A stretch of DNA of 50,720 bases from Oligoflexia bacterium (GTDB taxonomy: Bacteria; Bdellovibrionota; Bacteriovoracia; Bacteriovoracales; Bacteriovoracaceae), in NCBI GenBank assembly GCA_015231955.1, contig JADGAN010000038.1:1-50720 (forward strand). The letters run 5' to 3'. The notes below the pieces were generated by a model. That model did no database searches, was not told the origin of the DNA, and saw nothing but the letters and a program-made list of their open reading frames with translations. Shown piece after piece: positions 1 to 8,714 of the stretch. The translations under genes and the position numbers were made by a program. Each line of letters begins with the position of its first letter. Position 1 is the first letter of the stretch.

Positions 1-56
1 AGAGGCCCAGTTAAATTTCAAGGCCTAAATCAATTTTTTTCGAAGAAGCTGAAGTG

Positions 57-75
57 GAATAGCTGACAGCTATTC
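57..75. repeat. 8-bp inverted repeat hairpin
   Basis: GAATAGCT at 57-64 pairs perfectly with AGCTATTC at 68-75 across a three-base loop. It lies just downstream (minus strand) of the radical SAM gene end at 132. No T-run follows on either strand, so a terminator role is only possible, not shown. Confidence 0.5.
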
Positions 76-82
76 AGCTGAT

Positions 83-120
83 AGCATCTGGATGAAAGTT
101 GATGGTTGAAGGGAGTGAGC
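83..120 (+). repeat. REP-like dispersed repeat, copy 1
   Basis: The pattern AGCATCyGG, nine variable bases, then GATGGyTGAAGGGwGTGAGC is found here and again at 46790-46827 with identical internal spacing. An inverted partial copy lies at 46728-46754; it shares GTGAGCAGTTAC with this copy. The spacing match over 46 kb indicates a dispersed extragenic repeat family rather than chance. Confidence 0.55.
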
Positions 121-131
121 AGTTACATTAT

Positions 132-986
132 TTACATTATGCAGAATTTAGTTTGAATATTTTGCCAAGCTTCTGTTACATCAATTTGCAGTAAATTACC
201 CACAGTTATTTCCTCTTTTCCAATCGGATCCCATGTGAAGACATCACCAGAAGCATTAATGAAGAAGTAAGGAGATTGCTCAATCTCATCATTTGTTTTG
301 CATAAAATAATAAAAGGTGAAGGAAGTAGGTTTTTACGAAAATCTTCAAATAGTTCACGGTTAAGCATCAGCTCATTTCTATTGCTGTAAGCACCACGAA
401 TGGGAAGAAATTCTGAAATAAACCATAAATTTTTAGGATTATAACTTAAATACTCGTGAAGCAACTTATTCAAAGCAAGGAGATCGTGAATGTTCTTAGA
501 AGTAGCAACGGTTTTTATCGTTACGAGTTGTTGTTCTTGACGTGCCCATTCGAGTATGTCTAGTGTCCATTTGAAAAAACCATGATGACCTCTTAAGTCA
601 TAGCACATCTCTTCTGTTGACCCATCAAGTGCGATGCTAAGCCGATCAACAATACCCAGAATTTTTTTTCTTGCTGTTGTATCCAACAACACACCATTAG
701 TGTGTAGACTTGTATAGAGACCAAGTTTTGATGATCGTTCAAGAATGGCAAACACATCACTATCCAACAGAGGTTCTCCTCCTGTAATAGCAATCCTACG
801 AACGCCAGCTGCCGCAATTTTTTCTATAATGTTCAATTTATCTTGCAAGGACAAATAACCAGGTCGGTGTGGTCCATAGCAAAATCTACAGTTTAAGTTG
901 CAAGTACCAGCTAATACCCAGTGGACACTATCGGGGATCGGGAGCATAGTACTTGTCATTTTATTTTCACACAGTTCAGTTTGCAT
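132..986 (-). CDS. Radical SAM enzyme, MoaA/SPASM-like without auxiliary cysteines
   Basis: The 284-residue product has the radical SAM iron-sulfur motif CNLNCRFC (Cys29, Cys33, Cys36), followed by an SAM-binding GGEPLL at 69-74 and a strand ending in LSIALDG. These features define a cytosolic AdoMet radical enzyme. The C-terminus (INASGDVFTWD, then VGNLL and an AW motif) looks like the end of a SPASM/twitch domain, but the usual cysteines are absent, so a single cluster is likely. AGGA lies eight bases before the chosen ATG. It is transcribed away from the Nudix-nucleotidylyltransferase gene across a 490-base gap and shares its AT-rich composition. The substrate is unknown; nucleotide or peptide modification are both possible. 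It lacks the residues I associate with viperin. Confidence 0.88.
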   Translation of the reverse strand: MQTELCENKMTSTMLPIPDSVHWVLAGTCNLNCRFCYGPHRPGYLSLQDKLNIIEKIAAAGVRRIAITGGEPLLDSDVFAILERSSKLGLYTSLHTNGVLLDTTARKKILGIVDRLSIALDGSTEEMCYDLRGHHGFFKWTLDILEWARQEQQLVTIKTVATSKNIHDLLALNKLLHEYLSYNPKNLWFISEFLPIRGAYSNRNELMLNRELFEDFRKNLLPSPFIILCKTNDEIEQSPYFFINASGDVFTWDPIGKEEITVGNLLQIDVTEAWQNIQTKFCIM

Positions 987-1174
987 TGATCATATCCTAT
1001 GGTTAAAGAGTTGTTTATGTTAAAATACCAGCGGTCTATTTTATCAAGAACATTTCTTGTAATTCAATTTTCATGCCAACGGATTGGGTTCAATAAGTAT
1101 TTAAAGGGAATTCATTAGTTTTACTCTTACTATTACCCACAAGGATTAGAATAAAAAATATTTTAAAGATTATT

Positions 1175-1447
1175 TCAATGGGAACACTGGTGATCATCTT
1201 CAAGAAACATGTATTCAAATGATTCTATTTTTGTTTTCATTTGCTCTGTATTTTCCAAAACATCGTATCCTTTTCTCTGAATAGAAGAATCTGTTGCATT
1301 CTTAAAAGTTGAGTTTTTGCTAGTATATATAATTTTATTATCTGTTTTTTTGCTCTTAAAAAGATTTCTGTCGTATGGCCATAATTTTGGCACATAAATT
1401 GCTTTATTAGATAAGTAACGCAGCTTTTTACATAAAGCTTTAATCAT
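1175..1447 (-). CDS. Possible small protein of 90 residues, doubtful
   Basis: An open frame from ATG at 1447 could encode a Lys-rich 90-residue protein ending in an acidic and His/Cys-containing tail (EYMFLEDDHQCSH). No ribosome binding site precedes the ATG or the alternative TTG at 1465. It lies upstream of, and on the same strand as, the radical SAM gene, so a precursor peptide is conceivable, but there is no leader-like repeat or glycine-rich core to support that. The frame occupies most of the 987-1476 gap, which otherwise shows only AT-rich sequence that probably carries the divergent promoters. It may be a chance ORF. Confidence 0.22.
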   Translation of the reverse strand: MIKALCKKLRYLSNKAIYVPKLWPYDRNLFKSKKTDNKIIYTSKNSTFKNATDSSIQRKGYDVLENTEQMKTKIESFEYMFLEDDHQCSH

Positions 1448-1476
1448 GACATACAAAAATAACAAGCGAGAAGAAC

Positions 1477-3288
1477 GTGGATTTAAATTTCATTCCCAAA
1501 ACAACAGAGGATCGCTTGAGAGTTTGCTCAAGACATTCGGGGATGCCTTTTCCAGTAACAATACCAAGGAGAAAAGGTCATACAAATGGAGAATATCATA
1601 TTGGCATACAAGCTTATGTTTTTACCCATACAAAAACAGGAGTTCAACTATTAGTCAATAGACGAAGTGAAACTGTGGACATATCCAAAAATAAATTAGA
1701 CCAACTTGCGATACAAGTTTTGGAAGAAGATATTTCCATCAATCACGCTTTATCTAGAGGACTCAAAGACGAAATAGGATTAAATCCCGATGAATACTTA
1801 GTTTTTAAAATTAAAAATTTACCACTAAGAATTGAAAAAAAATATTCCGAATCACTTGAATTATTCAATAGAGAATTTATTTATTTATATTTTATATATG
1901 TGCCAAATGAAATAGCAGAGACGATTGCCTCAACAACACATAAAATCTCATCTTTACATTGGGAACCATTTCAAATATATGCTGAGAAATTATTAAATCA
2001 TCCAGAAAATTATACAAAAACAGCAAGATTTTATGTCTATAACGATTATTTGCGGAAAGCATCAGAAGAATTTGTGAAAATTATTGAAGAAGCAGCAAGC
2101 ACTAAAGACGTAATATCGATGATAGAATTTAATCCTAAAATCGAAATAGTTAATGCCGAATGCTATCAATCTGCAGATGAAATATTGGTGCTAATAAATG
2201 AAAAAAAGAAAGAGATCTATAAAGAAGTCTTTATTTATGATGGTGCGAATTTATTACATACGTTAAGTAATGTGATTTATTCCTATGTACAATTCAATGA
2301 AAAAGATGGAGGACTGACACTTTCCTGCGTTACTGACAACGGAGAAGTAATCTTTTTTGCCAACAAAAAATTAGAAAGACATTCTGATAGTAACATTAGA
2401 AGGTCGGAAATTTTTCAAAACATCTTTTATCTCAAGATTGTTCAGAATCTAATATGGAAAAACAAAACAGAGAGCTATTTGTATGATAAATTCATATCGG
2501 AAAAAGAGATAAAAAAAAGTGGACCACTGGACTTAACTGAAAATTATGTGGCGGCAGCTGGATATGATCATCACAAGGCAATTGAAGAGAGTGCTTTTTG
2601 TATTTTCCTTAATCACTATAAGAATAATTTATTAATTGAGCGAAAAAAAGAGAAAGCCACCATAGTCTGCATGCCAGGAACGTTTGACCCACCTAGCATC
2701 GGACATGTAAGAACATTGCTAAATGCAATTGAAAGTACGTCAAATACGACACAGTCAGAAGTGTTTGGTTTTTTTGTTCCACTAGGAGACCATGCACCCG
2801 GCCCCAATGGAATAGTATGGAAAGAAAAAACAAAAAGTTCTTATAATAACAGATACTCACTGTGCCAAACCACTTCGAAATTACTTGGTCCGATTCTGAG
2901 TACATGCAACTTAGGATATATTTTTCCTCATGACTACGGGCTTGAGTTATGTATCAAATTGGCCAAAGAATATTCAAATAGATATGAATCTATTGAGTTG
3001 AAAATTGTTGTTGATGCAGAAACTTGGAATGTATGGAAAAATAATTTCAGGGAAATCATAGCGAAACATCAACAAGAAAAAACAAACACTTTTGAAAAAA
3101 TGAAAATTGTCTTCGTCGTGCAATCAACATGGGAAACTAAAATAGAGACAGAGGACATAGAGTTTGACCGTAAACCACTCCTCCTTGTTCCTGTATTGCC
3201 AATATTGGTAAGATCTACGTTAATAAGAAAACGTCATAATCAAGCGATGACATTACTAAATGAATTATCGATGAGTGTGATTTATTAA
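1477..3288 (+). CDS. Fusion of degenerate Nudix domain and NMNAT-like nucleotidylyltransferase
   Basis: The 603-residue product appears to have three parts. The N-terminus has a Nudix fold signature at 75-102 of the DUF4743/IPP-isomerase style (KLDQL..., then RGLKDEIGL), but the catalytic REUXEE is altered: Glu after Arg94 is Gly95 and the first Glu of the pair is Asp98, so hydrolase activity is doubtful. A middle segment of about 200 residues is unrecognised. The C-terminus carries the nucleotidylyltransferase motif GTFDPPSIGH at 401-410 and the ISSTxIR-type motif RSTLIR at 579-584, as in NMN or pantetheine-phosphate adenylyltransferases. The start is GTG at 1477 with a weak GAGAAG upstream. 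The gene leads a plus-strand set with the nucleotidyltransferase and MFS genes. It probably transfers a nucleotide to a small-molecule phosphate; the substrate is not evident. Confidence 0.78.
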   Translation: MDLNFIPKTTEDRLRVCSRHSGMPFPVTIPRRKGHTNGEYHIGIQAYVFTHTKTGVQLLVNRRSETVDISKNKLDQLAIQVLEEDISINHALSRGLKDEIGLNPDEYLVFKIKNLPLRIEKKYSESLELFNREFIYLYFIYVPNEIAETIASTTHKISSLHWEPFQIYAEKLLNHPENYTKTARFYVYNDYLRKASEEFVKIIEEAASTKDVISMIEFNPKIEIVNAECYQSADEILVLINEKKKEIYKEVFIYDGANLLHTLSNVIYSYVQFNEKDGGLTLSCVTDNGEVIFFANKKLERHSDSNIRRSEIFQNIFYLKIVQNLIWKNKTESYLYDKFISEKEIKKSGPLDLTENYVAAAGYDHHKAIEESAFCIFLNHYKNNLLIERKKEKATIVCMPGTFDPPSIGHVRTLLNAIESTSNTTQSEVFGFFVPLGDHAPGPNGIVWKEKTKSSYNNRYSLCQTTSKLLGPILSTCNLGYIFPHDYGLELCIKLAKEYSNRYESIELKIVVDAETWNVWKNNFREIIAKHQQEKTNTFEKMKIVFVVQSTWETKIETEDIEFDRKPLLLVPVLPILVRSTLIRKRHNQAMTLLNELSMSVIY

Positions 3289-3320
3289 TGATTTAATAAA
3301 TAATTTCCAGAAATCATAAG

Positions 3321-4163
3321 ATGAACAAAAAAACTACAACAAGAAGGTGTGATTTGAAAAACATTAAAAACATTCCTAGTATGATTAATAAATTGAGAAA
3401 TAATCCTTTAGTCATCGGAATTGTAGAGTTTGGTAAAAATAGTTATGAACAGGTGATCGAGACAGGTGATTATGATCTCTTCGTTGTTTTAGAGAAAAAA
3501 AATGAACACGTAAAGGTTTTTCAGTTTTTTATTAATGAAACGTTAATTGACATGAATCTCATTACATTAGATGAAATTGATGTTTTGAAGATAAATAATA
3601 ACTTTGAACTTAATCTATTAAATGGGAAAATTATTTACGATCCAACTGGAAAAGTTAGTGAGGCAACGGAGAAATTACTAGAGAAATGGGAATTATCGAC
3701 ACCAAATCTCTTGAGTGAACATCTTGTAGCACAGATAAGAAATGGGCACCGACATTATTTTGAAAAAATTCGAAATCGTTCTAAAACCGAACCACTCTTA
3801 TGTCATATCTTACTAATGAGGAATATGCATTGGAATCTTCTTAATTATTTCCGTGTGCGAAACTATAAGTTCAAGGGAGCTGCATTAGGTGAACGAAAAG
3901 AATTGGAAGAAATTCGAAAGAATGACATTAGTATGTATGAGCTAATTGAACAATTTTATGCAACCACTGACATTGATGAAAAAATTAAAATCTCTATCGA
4001 ATTAACAGAAAAAAATCTACAACCATGCGGTGGAATGATGAAGAATGATGAAATAATTACCAGAGGAAATCCCACCGCTGAATGTGGCCATGTTGGGCTA
4101 ACAAAATTAGGCATGATAGAATTCAAGAAAATATTCCCCTCTTTAGAAACCGTCGAAAAATAA
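3321..4163 (+). CDS. Nucleotidyltransferase (polymerase beta superfamily)
   Basis: The 280-residue protein contains an N-terminal MNT/kanamycin-nucleotidyltransferase-like domain: a glycine-rich GIVEFG segment at 33-38, the paired acids Asp50 and Asp52 in GDYDLFVVL, and a third acid Asp77 in LIDMNL. The three metal-binding acids are present, so activity is likely. The remaining 180 residues look all-helical, as in antibiotic nucleotidyltransferases. The ATG at 3321 has a poor ribosome site; a TTG at 3354 has AGAAGG six bases upstream and may be the true start. It lies 32 bases after the Nudix fusion gene and 36 before the exporter. A self-protection role (nucleotidylating the pathway product) is an inference from that context. 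Confidence 0.72.
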   Translation: MNKKTTTRRCDLKNIKNIPSMINKLRNNPLVIGIVEFGKNSYEQVIETGDYDLFVVLEKKNEHVKVFQFFINETLIDMNLITLDEIDVLKINNNFELNLLNGKIIYDPTGKVSEATEKLLEKWELSTPNLLSEHLVAQIRNGHRHYFEKIRNRSKTEPLLCHILLMRNMHWNLLNYFRVRNYKFKGAALGERKELEEIRKNDISMYELIEQFYATTDIDEKIKISIELTEKNLQPCGGMMKNDEIITRGNPTAECGHVGLTKLGMIEFKKIFPSLETVEK

Positions 4164-4199
4164 AAATTGTTTCTGAATGAATTACTTACTTAAGGAGAT

Positions 4200-5447
4200 A
4201 TGGAGATTAACGAAGAAACAGAAAATCTAGGATTTAAATTTCTCACACTTTTTTTAGCAGCATATCTTTTTGCAATTGTTGCAAATACAGTATCTGTCCC
4301 CTTGATTACCCTGTATGGGATTGAGTCAAATTATGGTGCAAAAATAATTGGATATATCATTGCAATAGTTGGAATCTCAAGATTTATTTTTTCATTTTTC
4401 CTAGGTTGGATGGGTGATTATTTTGGCCATAAAAGAGTGTACTTTATTGGATTCCTTTTATTTTTTATAAGTTCTATCTTGTTTATAAGTAGTAATTTCT
4501 TGTCTTTGGTTTATTTGGCCAGGATAATGCAGGGACTTGCTTTAGGGGCGATTGCTATTTCGTCACAATCGATTATTGCACATGCGTCCAGTGGTCTCCA
4601 ATCTAAAAAATTAATCGCAAAAACTAATTCAATTCAAAATATTGGAATGGTAATTGGTCCTGCCTCAGCAAGTTTTTTTACAGAGATTATTGGAGTAAAA
4701 TCTAGCATTATGCTAGTAGCTGTTGTTGCTCTAATGGGAGCTGTAACTACATTTTTTATGCCGTTTAAAGATAAGAAAATAGATAAAGAAGAAAAAATTA
4801 ACATTAACAAACTTAGGTTAATGTTTGGTTTAAGGGAATTCAATACCATTTGGTCTAATCCTATTATTAAATACACAATAATGATGAATAGTTTTATTTT
4901 TGCTGTAATAGGGGCCTGGCTAACCCTTTGGCCTTTCTTTTTGAAAGGTACTCTTGGTTTATCGTCTTCTAATGTATCGTTATTTTATGCTATCTACCCA
5001 ATCGGAGGCATTTTCGTTGGACCGATTTTTGGAAAAAAAATTGGAAATCAAAATAGTATGCCATTATTTTTAATGGCAACAGCATTCACTCTCTTACCGC
5101 CTTTTGCAATATTATTACATGTTGAAAACATAATGGTTTATGGTCTTTTAGTAATGTTTTCTGGAATTAGTGGAAGTATTTATTTCATTCTTCATGGGTA
5201 TAACATCAATAAGCATTTGCCAAGATCACAATTCGGCGCACTGTTGGGAAAAATCAATGCCTTTAGTTGGCTTTTTAACGCTGCTGCAGCAAGTACTATT
5301 GGCATCGTCATTCATCATTTAGGAATAATTGTTGCATCAATTTTTTATGTTCTGCTAGTTCTCGTTCATTGCTTTTTTGGGATCATGGTTTTTAAACGTG
5401 TGAACGATAAAACAAGCGCCCTAGGTTTTCACGCAACAAGTAAGTAA
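4200..5447 (+). CDS. MFS family exporter, 12 transmembrane segments
   Basis: The 415-residue protein is hydrophobic throughout, with about twelve membrane segments in two halves separated by a charged loop near residues 190-205. The MFS motif A variant GWMGDYFGHKR follows the second helix, which places it in the major facilitator superfamily; the drug:H+ antiporter type of transporter is the nearest in style. AAGGAG sits only two bases before the ATG at 4200; an ATT two codons on would have normal spacing, so the exact start is uncertain. It is the last gene of the AT-rich cassette and probably exports the compound made by the preceding enzymes. It ends 22 bases from the convergent gene at 5470. 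Confidence 0.85.
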   Translation: MEINEETENLGFKFLTLFLAAYLFAIVANTVSVPLITLYGIESNYGAKIIGYIIAIVGISRFIFSFFLGWMGDYFGHKRVYFIGFLLFFISSILFISSNFLSLVYLARIMQGLALGAIAISSQSIIAHASSGLQSKKLIAKTNSIQNIGMVIGPASASFFTEIIGVKSSIMLVAVVALMGAVTTFFMPFKDKKIDKEEKININKLRLMFGLREFNTIWSNPIIKYTIMMNSFIFAVIGAWLTLWPFFLKGTLGLSSSNVSLFYAIYPIGGIFVGPIFGKKIGNQNSMPLFLMATAFTLLPPFAILLHVENIMVYGLLVMFSGISGSIYFILHGYNINKHLPRSQFGALLGKINAFSWLFNAAAASTIGIVIHHLGIIVASIFYVLLVLVHCFFGIMVFKRVNDKTSALGFHATSK

Positions 5448-5469
5448 CTTCAATCTTTTCATCTTGATC

Positions 5470-6297
5470 TTAGTTTGGGAGTTGTATACGAATTGTTTCT
5501 GGTAAGAATATCCCTAGTGTGGGGATAAAAATCATTTTTCGTTCTGTTCTAATCACGCCAAGTGGTAAGGGATTAAACCCTTCCTGATCCATTAGCATGA
5601 TTTTAAAATCAACAAAATTAGTAGCAATAATTTGGTCATCGACAATGTTATATATAATCCTTCTCGAGACTCCACTTGGTACGATTCTGTCTTTATATTT
5701 GGGTTCCGTAATTTGAAAGATTGTTTTGATGACATCAGCATCAAAAGTTTGAGTTCTAGAAGCGATAGCTTTAAAAATTGTTGAGATAATCAGGTCATCA
5801 TTAATTACTGACTTCTTGATTTTTCCGCTATTCAGGAGTTGAAGGATGTTGTTTTTTAATAAAGTATAGATGGGAAAAAAATTGACCTCTATGAAATCGG
5901 AAAGTTCAGTAGAGTTAAAACAACTCTCTTCTGAAGAGTAAAATGGAGTATCATTGTCATAGATAAAAAAGCTGTGACGACCTTGATCGGTTGAGACAGT
6001 TCGATGTAAAGGGTACTCTTTGGTAACAGCATTTGCTTCAAGGATTGGATTGTAGGAGATAGAAAAGGGGATGGAGTCTCTTGCAATTTGATAGTCCAGC
6101 GAATCTTTGATATCTGTCGGATTTTTTCGATTGATATCTTTGGTGTAGATTCCCGATTGCGAAAAAATATTTTTTAAAGTTACCACTTTATTCTGATGGT
6201 CTTTGGGTGCTGCCACAAGGGGAGGGCCAGAGAATATGGAAAGAAAAAGAAAAATAAAAATAAAAGTAGTAAAGACAGCATAAGAGTGATGGAACAT
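5470..6297 (-). CDS. Secreted protein, paralog of the 22196 gene
   Basis: The 275-residue product starts with a hydrophobic signal peptide (FTTFIFIFLFLSIFSG). The mature part shares blocks in the same order with the protein at 22196-23065: QSG.YT..I.RK.P, YQI.RD..PFS.SYNPI, a segment TDQ.RHS..IYD, SRTQTFD.DV and a C-terminal P.LG.F.PE. The family is not one I recognise. AAGGA lies seven bases before the ATG, and the leader AAGGATTCAATC resembles that of the paralog, so the duplication may include the translation start. Composition is nearer to the rest of the window than to the AT-rich cassette it faces. Confidence 0.75.
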   Translation of the reverse strand: MFHHSYAVFTTFIFIFLFLSIFSGPPLVAAPKDHQNKVVTLKNIFSQSGIYTKDINRKNPTDIKDSLDYQIARDSIPFSISYNPILEANAVTKEYPLHRTVSTDQGRHSFFIYDNDTPFYSSEESCFNSTELSDFIEVNFFPIYTLLKNNILQLLNSGKIKKSVINDDLIISTIFKAIASRTQTFDADVIKTIFQITEPKYKDRIVPSGVSRRIIYNIVDDQIIATNFVDFKIMLMDQEGFNPLPLGVIRTERKMIFIPTLGIFLPETIRIQLPN

Positions 6298-6550
6298 GAT
6301 TGAATCCTTGGGTGATACAATTAAATCAACCGTAAGTTATGGTAATGGATTTTATAAGTGAAGAGAGGAGAATAGTAGGAAAATTTTTTATTTATAGAGA
6401 TTTTAAGTATTATTCAATAGTTACTAGAGAGCTTTAAAAACTAAAGAATATTTATTTGTAGTAAATAAATTGGCGGTTTTTTGATGTAATCTTTTCTCTC
6501 TTTTCTTTAAAGGGACATCTTCCTACAATAGACAATTGAGGGGGATTCTT
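6298..6550. other. Divergent intergenic region, AT-rich
   Basis: These bases separate the divergent secreted-protein and pseudopilin genes and must hold both promoters. ATTTATTTGTAGTAAATAAAT near 6449-6470 is an imperfect hairpin. TACAAT near 6524 is a candidate minus-10 box for the pilin cluster without a convincing minus-35. No gene is visible. Confidence 0.4.
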
Positions 6551-7207
6551 ATGCACTCGACACGCTTTCGAAATAATGACAGTGGCATGTCTTTGGTTGA
6601 GCTGATGCTGGCCATGGGAGTGGGATGCCTACTGCTGATCATGGTTGTTTCCTTTATGAAACACTCCTCTAAAATGGCCAAGCAAATGAGTAATGAAGAG
6701 GACAGTATCAGCGCAGTCATGTTGGCCATTCACAAACTTAAGGGCGACATTAAAGTTGCAACCAACTTGTATTTGAGTTCCGATGGAAGCTTGAATGTGA
6801 TCTTTAGTGAAGTCGACCTCACGTCTAGTACGGTAACCTTTAAGAAGGCGAATTGGATGATTTCTAGTGGAAATTTACGAAGAGAGTTGATTGATCCTAT
6901 GAGTGGAGCGACAATCTCCTCTATGAATTATCCTGAGATCGTTGGCTTCCAGTGGTGCCTCGACCTGGATACGACTTCTCCATCCATGACACCTGCAAGC
7001 TGCCCACAACTACCAAGAATTGGATTTAGCGGAAAGCGGTTTGTAGGGGAATTCAAATACCTCTCCACCGTTCAGGATGCTAATGCCACTAGCAGTGTTT
7101 CCGGAGGTGCCGGCCCTCCTCCAAACACCTTAAGTATTGGCCTTATCGTGAATCCTGGGAACGTACCTTATGACTGTAAAACCGTATCTAATGTGGTGGT
7201 TCGATAA
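6551..7207 (+). CDS. Type IV pilin-like protein (pseudopilin)
   Basis: The N-terminus after a short basic leader is G|MSLVELMLAMG, with cleavage expected between Gly12 and Met13 and Glu at position 5 of the mature protein. A hydrophobic helix of about 20 residues follows. This is the class III prepilin signal processed and N-methylated by a PilD-type peptidase. The 200-residue globular part contains two cysteines (CLDL, SCPQ) near residue 140-160, perhaps a disulfide, and one near the C-terminus. The ATG at 6551 follows AGGGGG by six bases and is preferred over an upstream in-frame TTG. The stop overlaps the next start in TAATG, so translation is probably coupled. It is likely a minor pilin or PilW-like component. 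Confidence 0.82.
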   Translation: MHSTRFRNNDSGMSLVELMLAMGVGCLLLIMVVSFMKHSSKMAKQMSNEEDSISAVMLAIHKLKGDIKVATNLYLSSDGSLNVIFSEVDLTSSTVTFKKANWMISSGNLRRELIDPMSGATISSMNYPEIVGFQWCLDLDTTSPSMTPASCPQLPRIGFSGKRFVGEFKYLSTVQDANATSSVSGGAGPPPNTLSIGLIVNPGNVPYDCKTVSNVVVR

Positions 7208-8697
7208 TGAGAAATGGATTTAGCTTAACTGAAATCATGGTGGCCCTTGGGCTCTTTAGTCTTATGACGTGGGGAATTCTGGACGTCTTCTTAAATCAGG
7301 GAAAAACGATAGAAGCGCGTGCCAACCACTTAAAGGCCAAGGTTACCGCTGAAAGCATTATTGATACAGTAGCATCTCTCTCTGTTTACGATGCGGCCCC
7401 CAGCAATCTCTACTCCTTTCTCCAATCGCAACCGATGGATGCCACCACTGGGGTCATCTTATTTACCAAGTTGAATCAACCATGGCTAGCGGAGTGGTCC
7501 GAGCTTAGGCAACAAGCGCTCCAAGATATCGAACTCCGGATCACGCTGATGAGTCCCTCTAATCCCAGCACTCCAGTGACAACTCTTCCCACTGCTGATC
7601 AATTGAGCAATTTCGAAATCAACTTCCTGGTGACGCTGACTTATATTCCCTCCCCTGGAAAAGGGCCAACGACTTTCTCTTTTACCAAAACACTTCCTCC
7701 TTTGAAAAAATCTACCCTAAAAAGCGTGGCGGTTGGGCCTAGTGGTGCTTGTTCCTTAACCTCTGATGGAACGGTGAAGTGTTTTACTGCGACCACTACT
7801 CCTGGTGCAAATCCTGGGGCCAGTGACGATATGGGAATCGTCGATGGACTTACCAGCAATGTAAAAGCTCTCTCTGTAGGAGCAGACCATAGTTGTGCGC
7901 TTCGCTTTGGTGGAGCAGTTTGGTGTTGGCCCCAAGGAGGCGAAATTGCGCTTCCAATACCAGTGCTAGGCCTACCGACTAATATCATGCGCGTCTATGC
8001 AGGAAACGGACAATCGTGTGCCATCACCTCCGGCCAAGGAAATGTCTGGTGCTGGGGTCAAGGTTTTGGCCCGACTCCCTTACAGCTGAGCAGTGGAGGA
8101 ACACCAATCTCTGGGATCATCAAGTTAACGATGGGAGCAACCTCAATTGCGCTGCTCTCCATTGGGGCCACTGGCCAAGTCATGATGCTGCAAACGCTCC
8201 CTACTCTTGCACCATCACTCTCCACTGGACCAACCGGTATCCGTGATCTTGCCAGCAGTGATGGTTCTCAAAGTCACTTTTGCGGAATGAATGGTAGTAA
8301 CAATGTTTTGTGTTGGGGAGAAAACAATTTTGGCCAGTTAGGGAATGGAAACACCACCTCATCTCCTAGTGTAGCGGTGACTGTTCTTCTAACAGGAGGT
8401 TTGAACCTCTCCTTTGTTTCAGCGGTCTCTTTAGGAAAATCTCACTCCTGTGCTCTATCAGATGGAGAAACCTACTGTTGGGGATCGAATAGCGTTAGTC
8501 AGCTTGGCAGTTCTGCCGGGGTAGGGCAAAGTGCTTTTGCAATACATAGTGGATTGTCCACTACGGCCGACAAACTTTTCGTAGGTGGAGACACCTCTTG
8601 TGTTCTTTTATCAAGTGGTGGAGGCGTTCAATGCTTCGGGGCCCAACCCATTGGCAGCACAGGAAGTGCCAACGCTTACCAGTATCGATGTTTGTGA
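7207..8697 (+). CDS. Pseudopilin fused to RCC1-type beta-propeller repeats
   Basis: The prepilin signal is MRNG|FSLTEIMVALG with cleavage after Gly4, followed by a membrane/assembly helix and about 150 residues of pilin-like domain. From about residue 170 to the end there are five or more RCC1-type repeats, each with a CAL/CAI core and a closing CW or CF: VGADHSCALR...VWCW, AGNGQSCAITS...VWCWG, VLCWGENNFGQLGNG, LGKSHSCALSDGETYCWG. Such repeats build a seven-bladed propeller; here it would sit on a pilus tip or pseudopilus. Each repeat has paired cysteines compatible with disulfides in the exported protein. It overlaps the previous gene by one base and is followed by the Pro-Ser linker protein 17 bases on. 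Confidence 0.82.
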   Translation: MRNGFSLTEIMVALGLFSLMTWGILDVFLNQGKTIEARANHLKAKVTAESIIDTVASLSVYDAAPSNLYSFLQSQPMDATTGVILFTKLNQPWLAEWSELRQQALQDIELRITLMSPSNPSTPVTTLPTADQLSNFEINFLVTLTYIPSPGKGPTTFSFTKTLPPLKKSTLKSVAVGPSGACSLTSDGTVKCFTATTTPGANPGASDDMGIVDGLTSNVKALSVGADHSCALRFGGAVWCWPQGGEIALPIPVLGLPTNIMRVYAGNGQSCAITSGQGNVWCWGQGFGPTPLQLSSGGTPISGIIKLTMGATSIALLSIGATGQVMMLQTLPTLAPSLSTGPTGIRDLASSDGSQSHFCGMNGSNNVLCWGENNFGQLGNGNTTSSPSVAVTVLLTGGLNLSFVSAVSLGKSHSCALSDGETYCWGSNSVSQLGSSAGVGQSAFAIHSGLSTTADKLFVGGDTSCVLLSSGGGVQCFGAQPIGSTGSANAYQYRCL

Positions 8698-8714
8698 TCA
8701 AGGGAGAAGATCTT

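Noticed and set aside
132..986. Viperin (antiviral radical SAM) assignment
   Set aside because: The cysteine motif context and C-terminus resemble MoaA/SPASM-type proteins; I see no viperin-specific C-terminal motif, and no nucleotide kinase neighbour.
1446..1661. Plus-strand frame at the start of the Nudix fusion
   Set aside because: It lies in another frame over the well-supported 1477 gene and has no motif; a frameshift link was considered but the 1477 frame already has a sensible N-terminus.
8598..8714. Upstream extension of the Pro-Ser linker protein
   Set aside because: It overlaps the RCC1 gene end in another frame; ATG 8715 has a ribosome site and starts directly before the hydrophobic helix.
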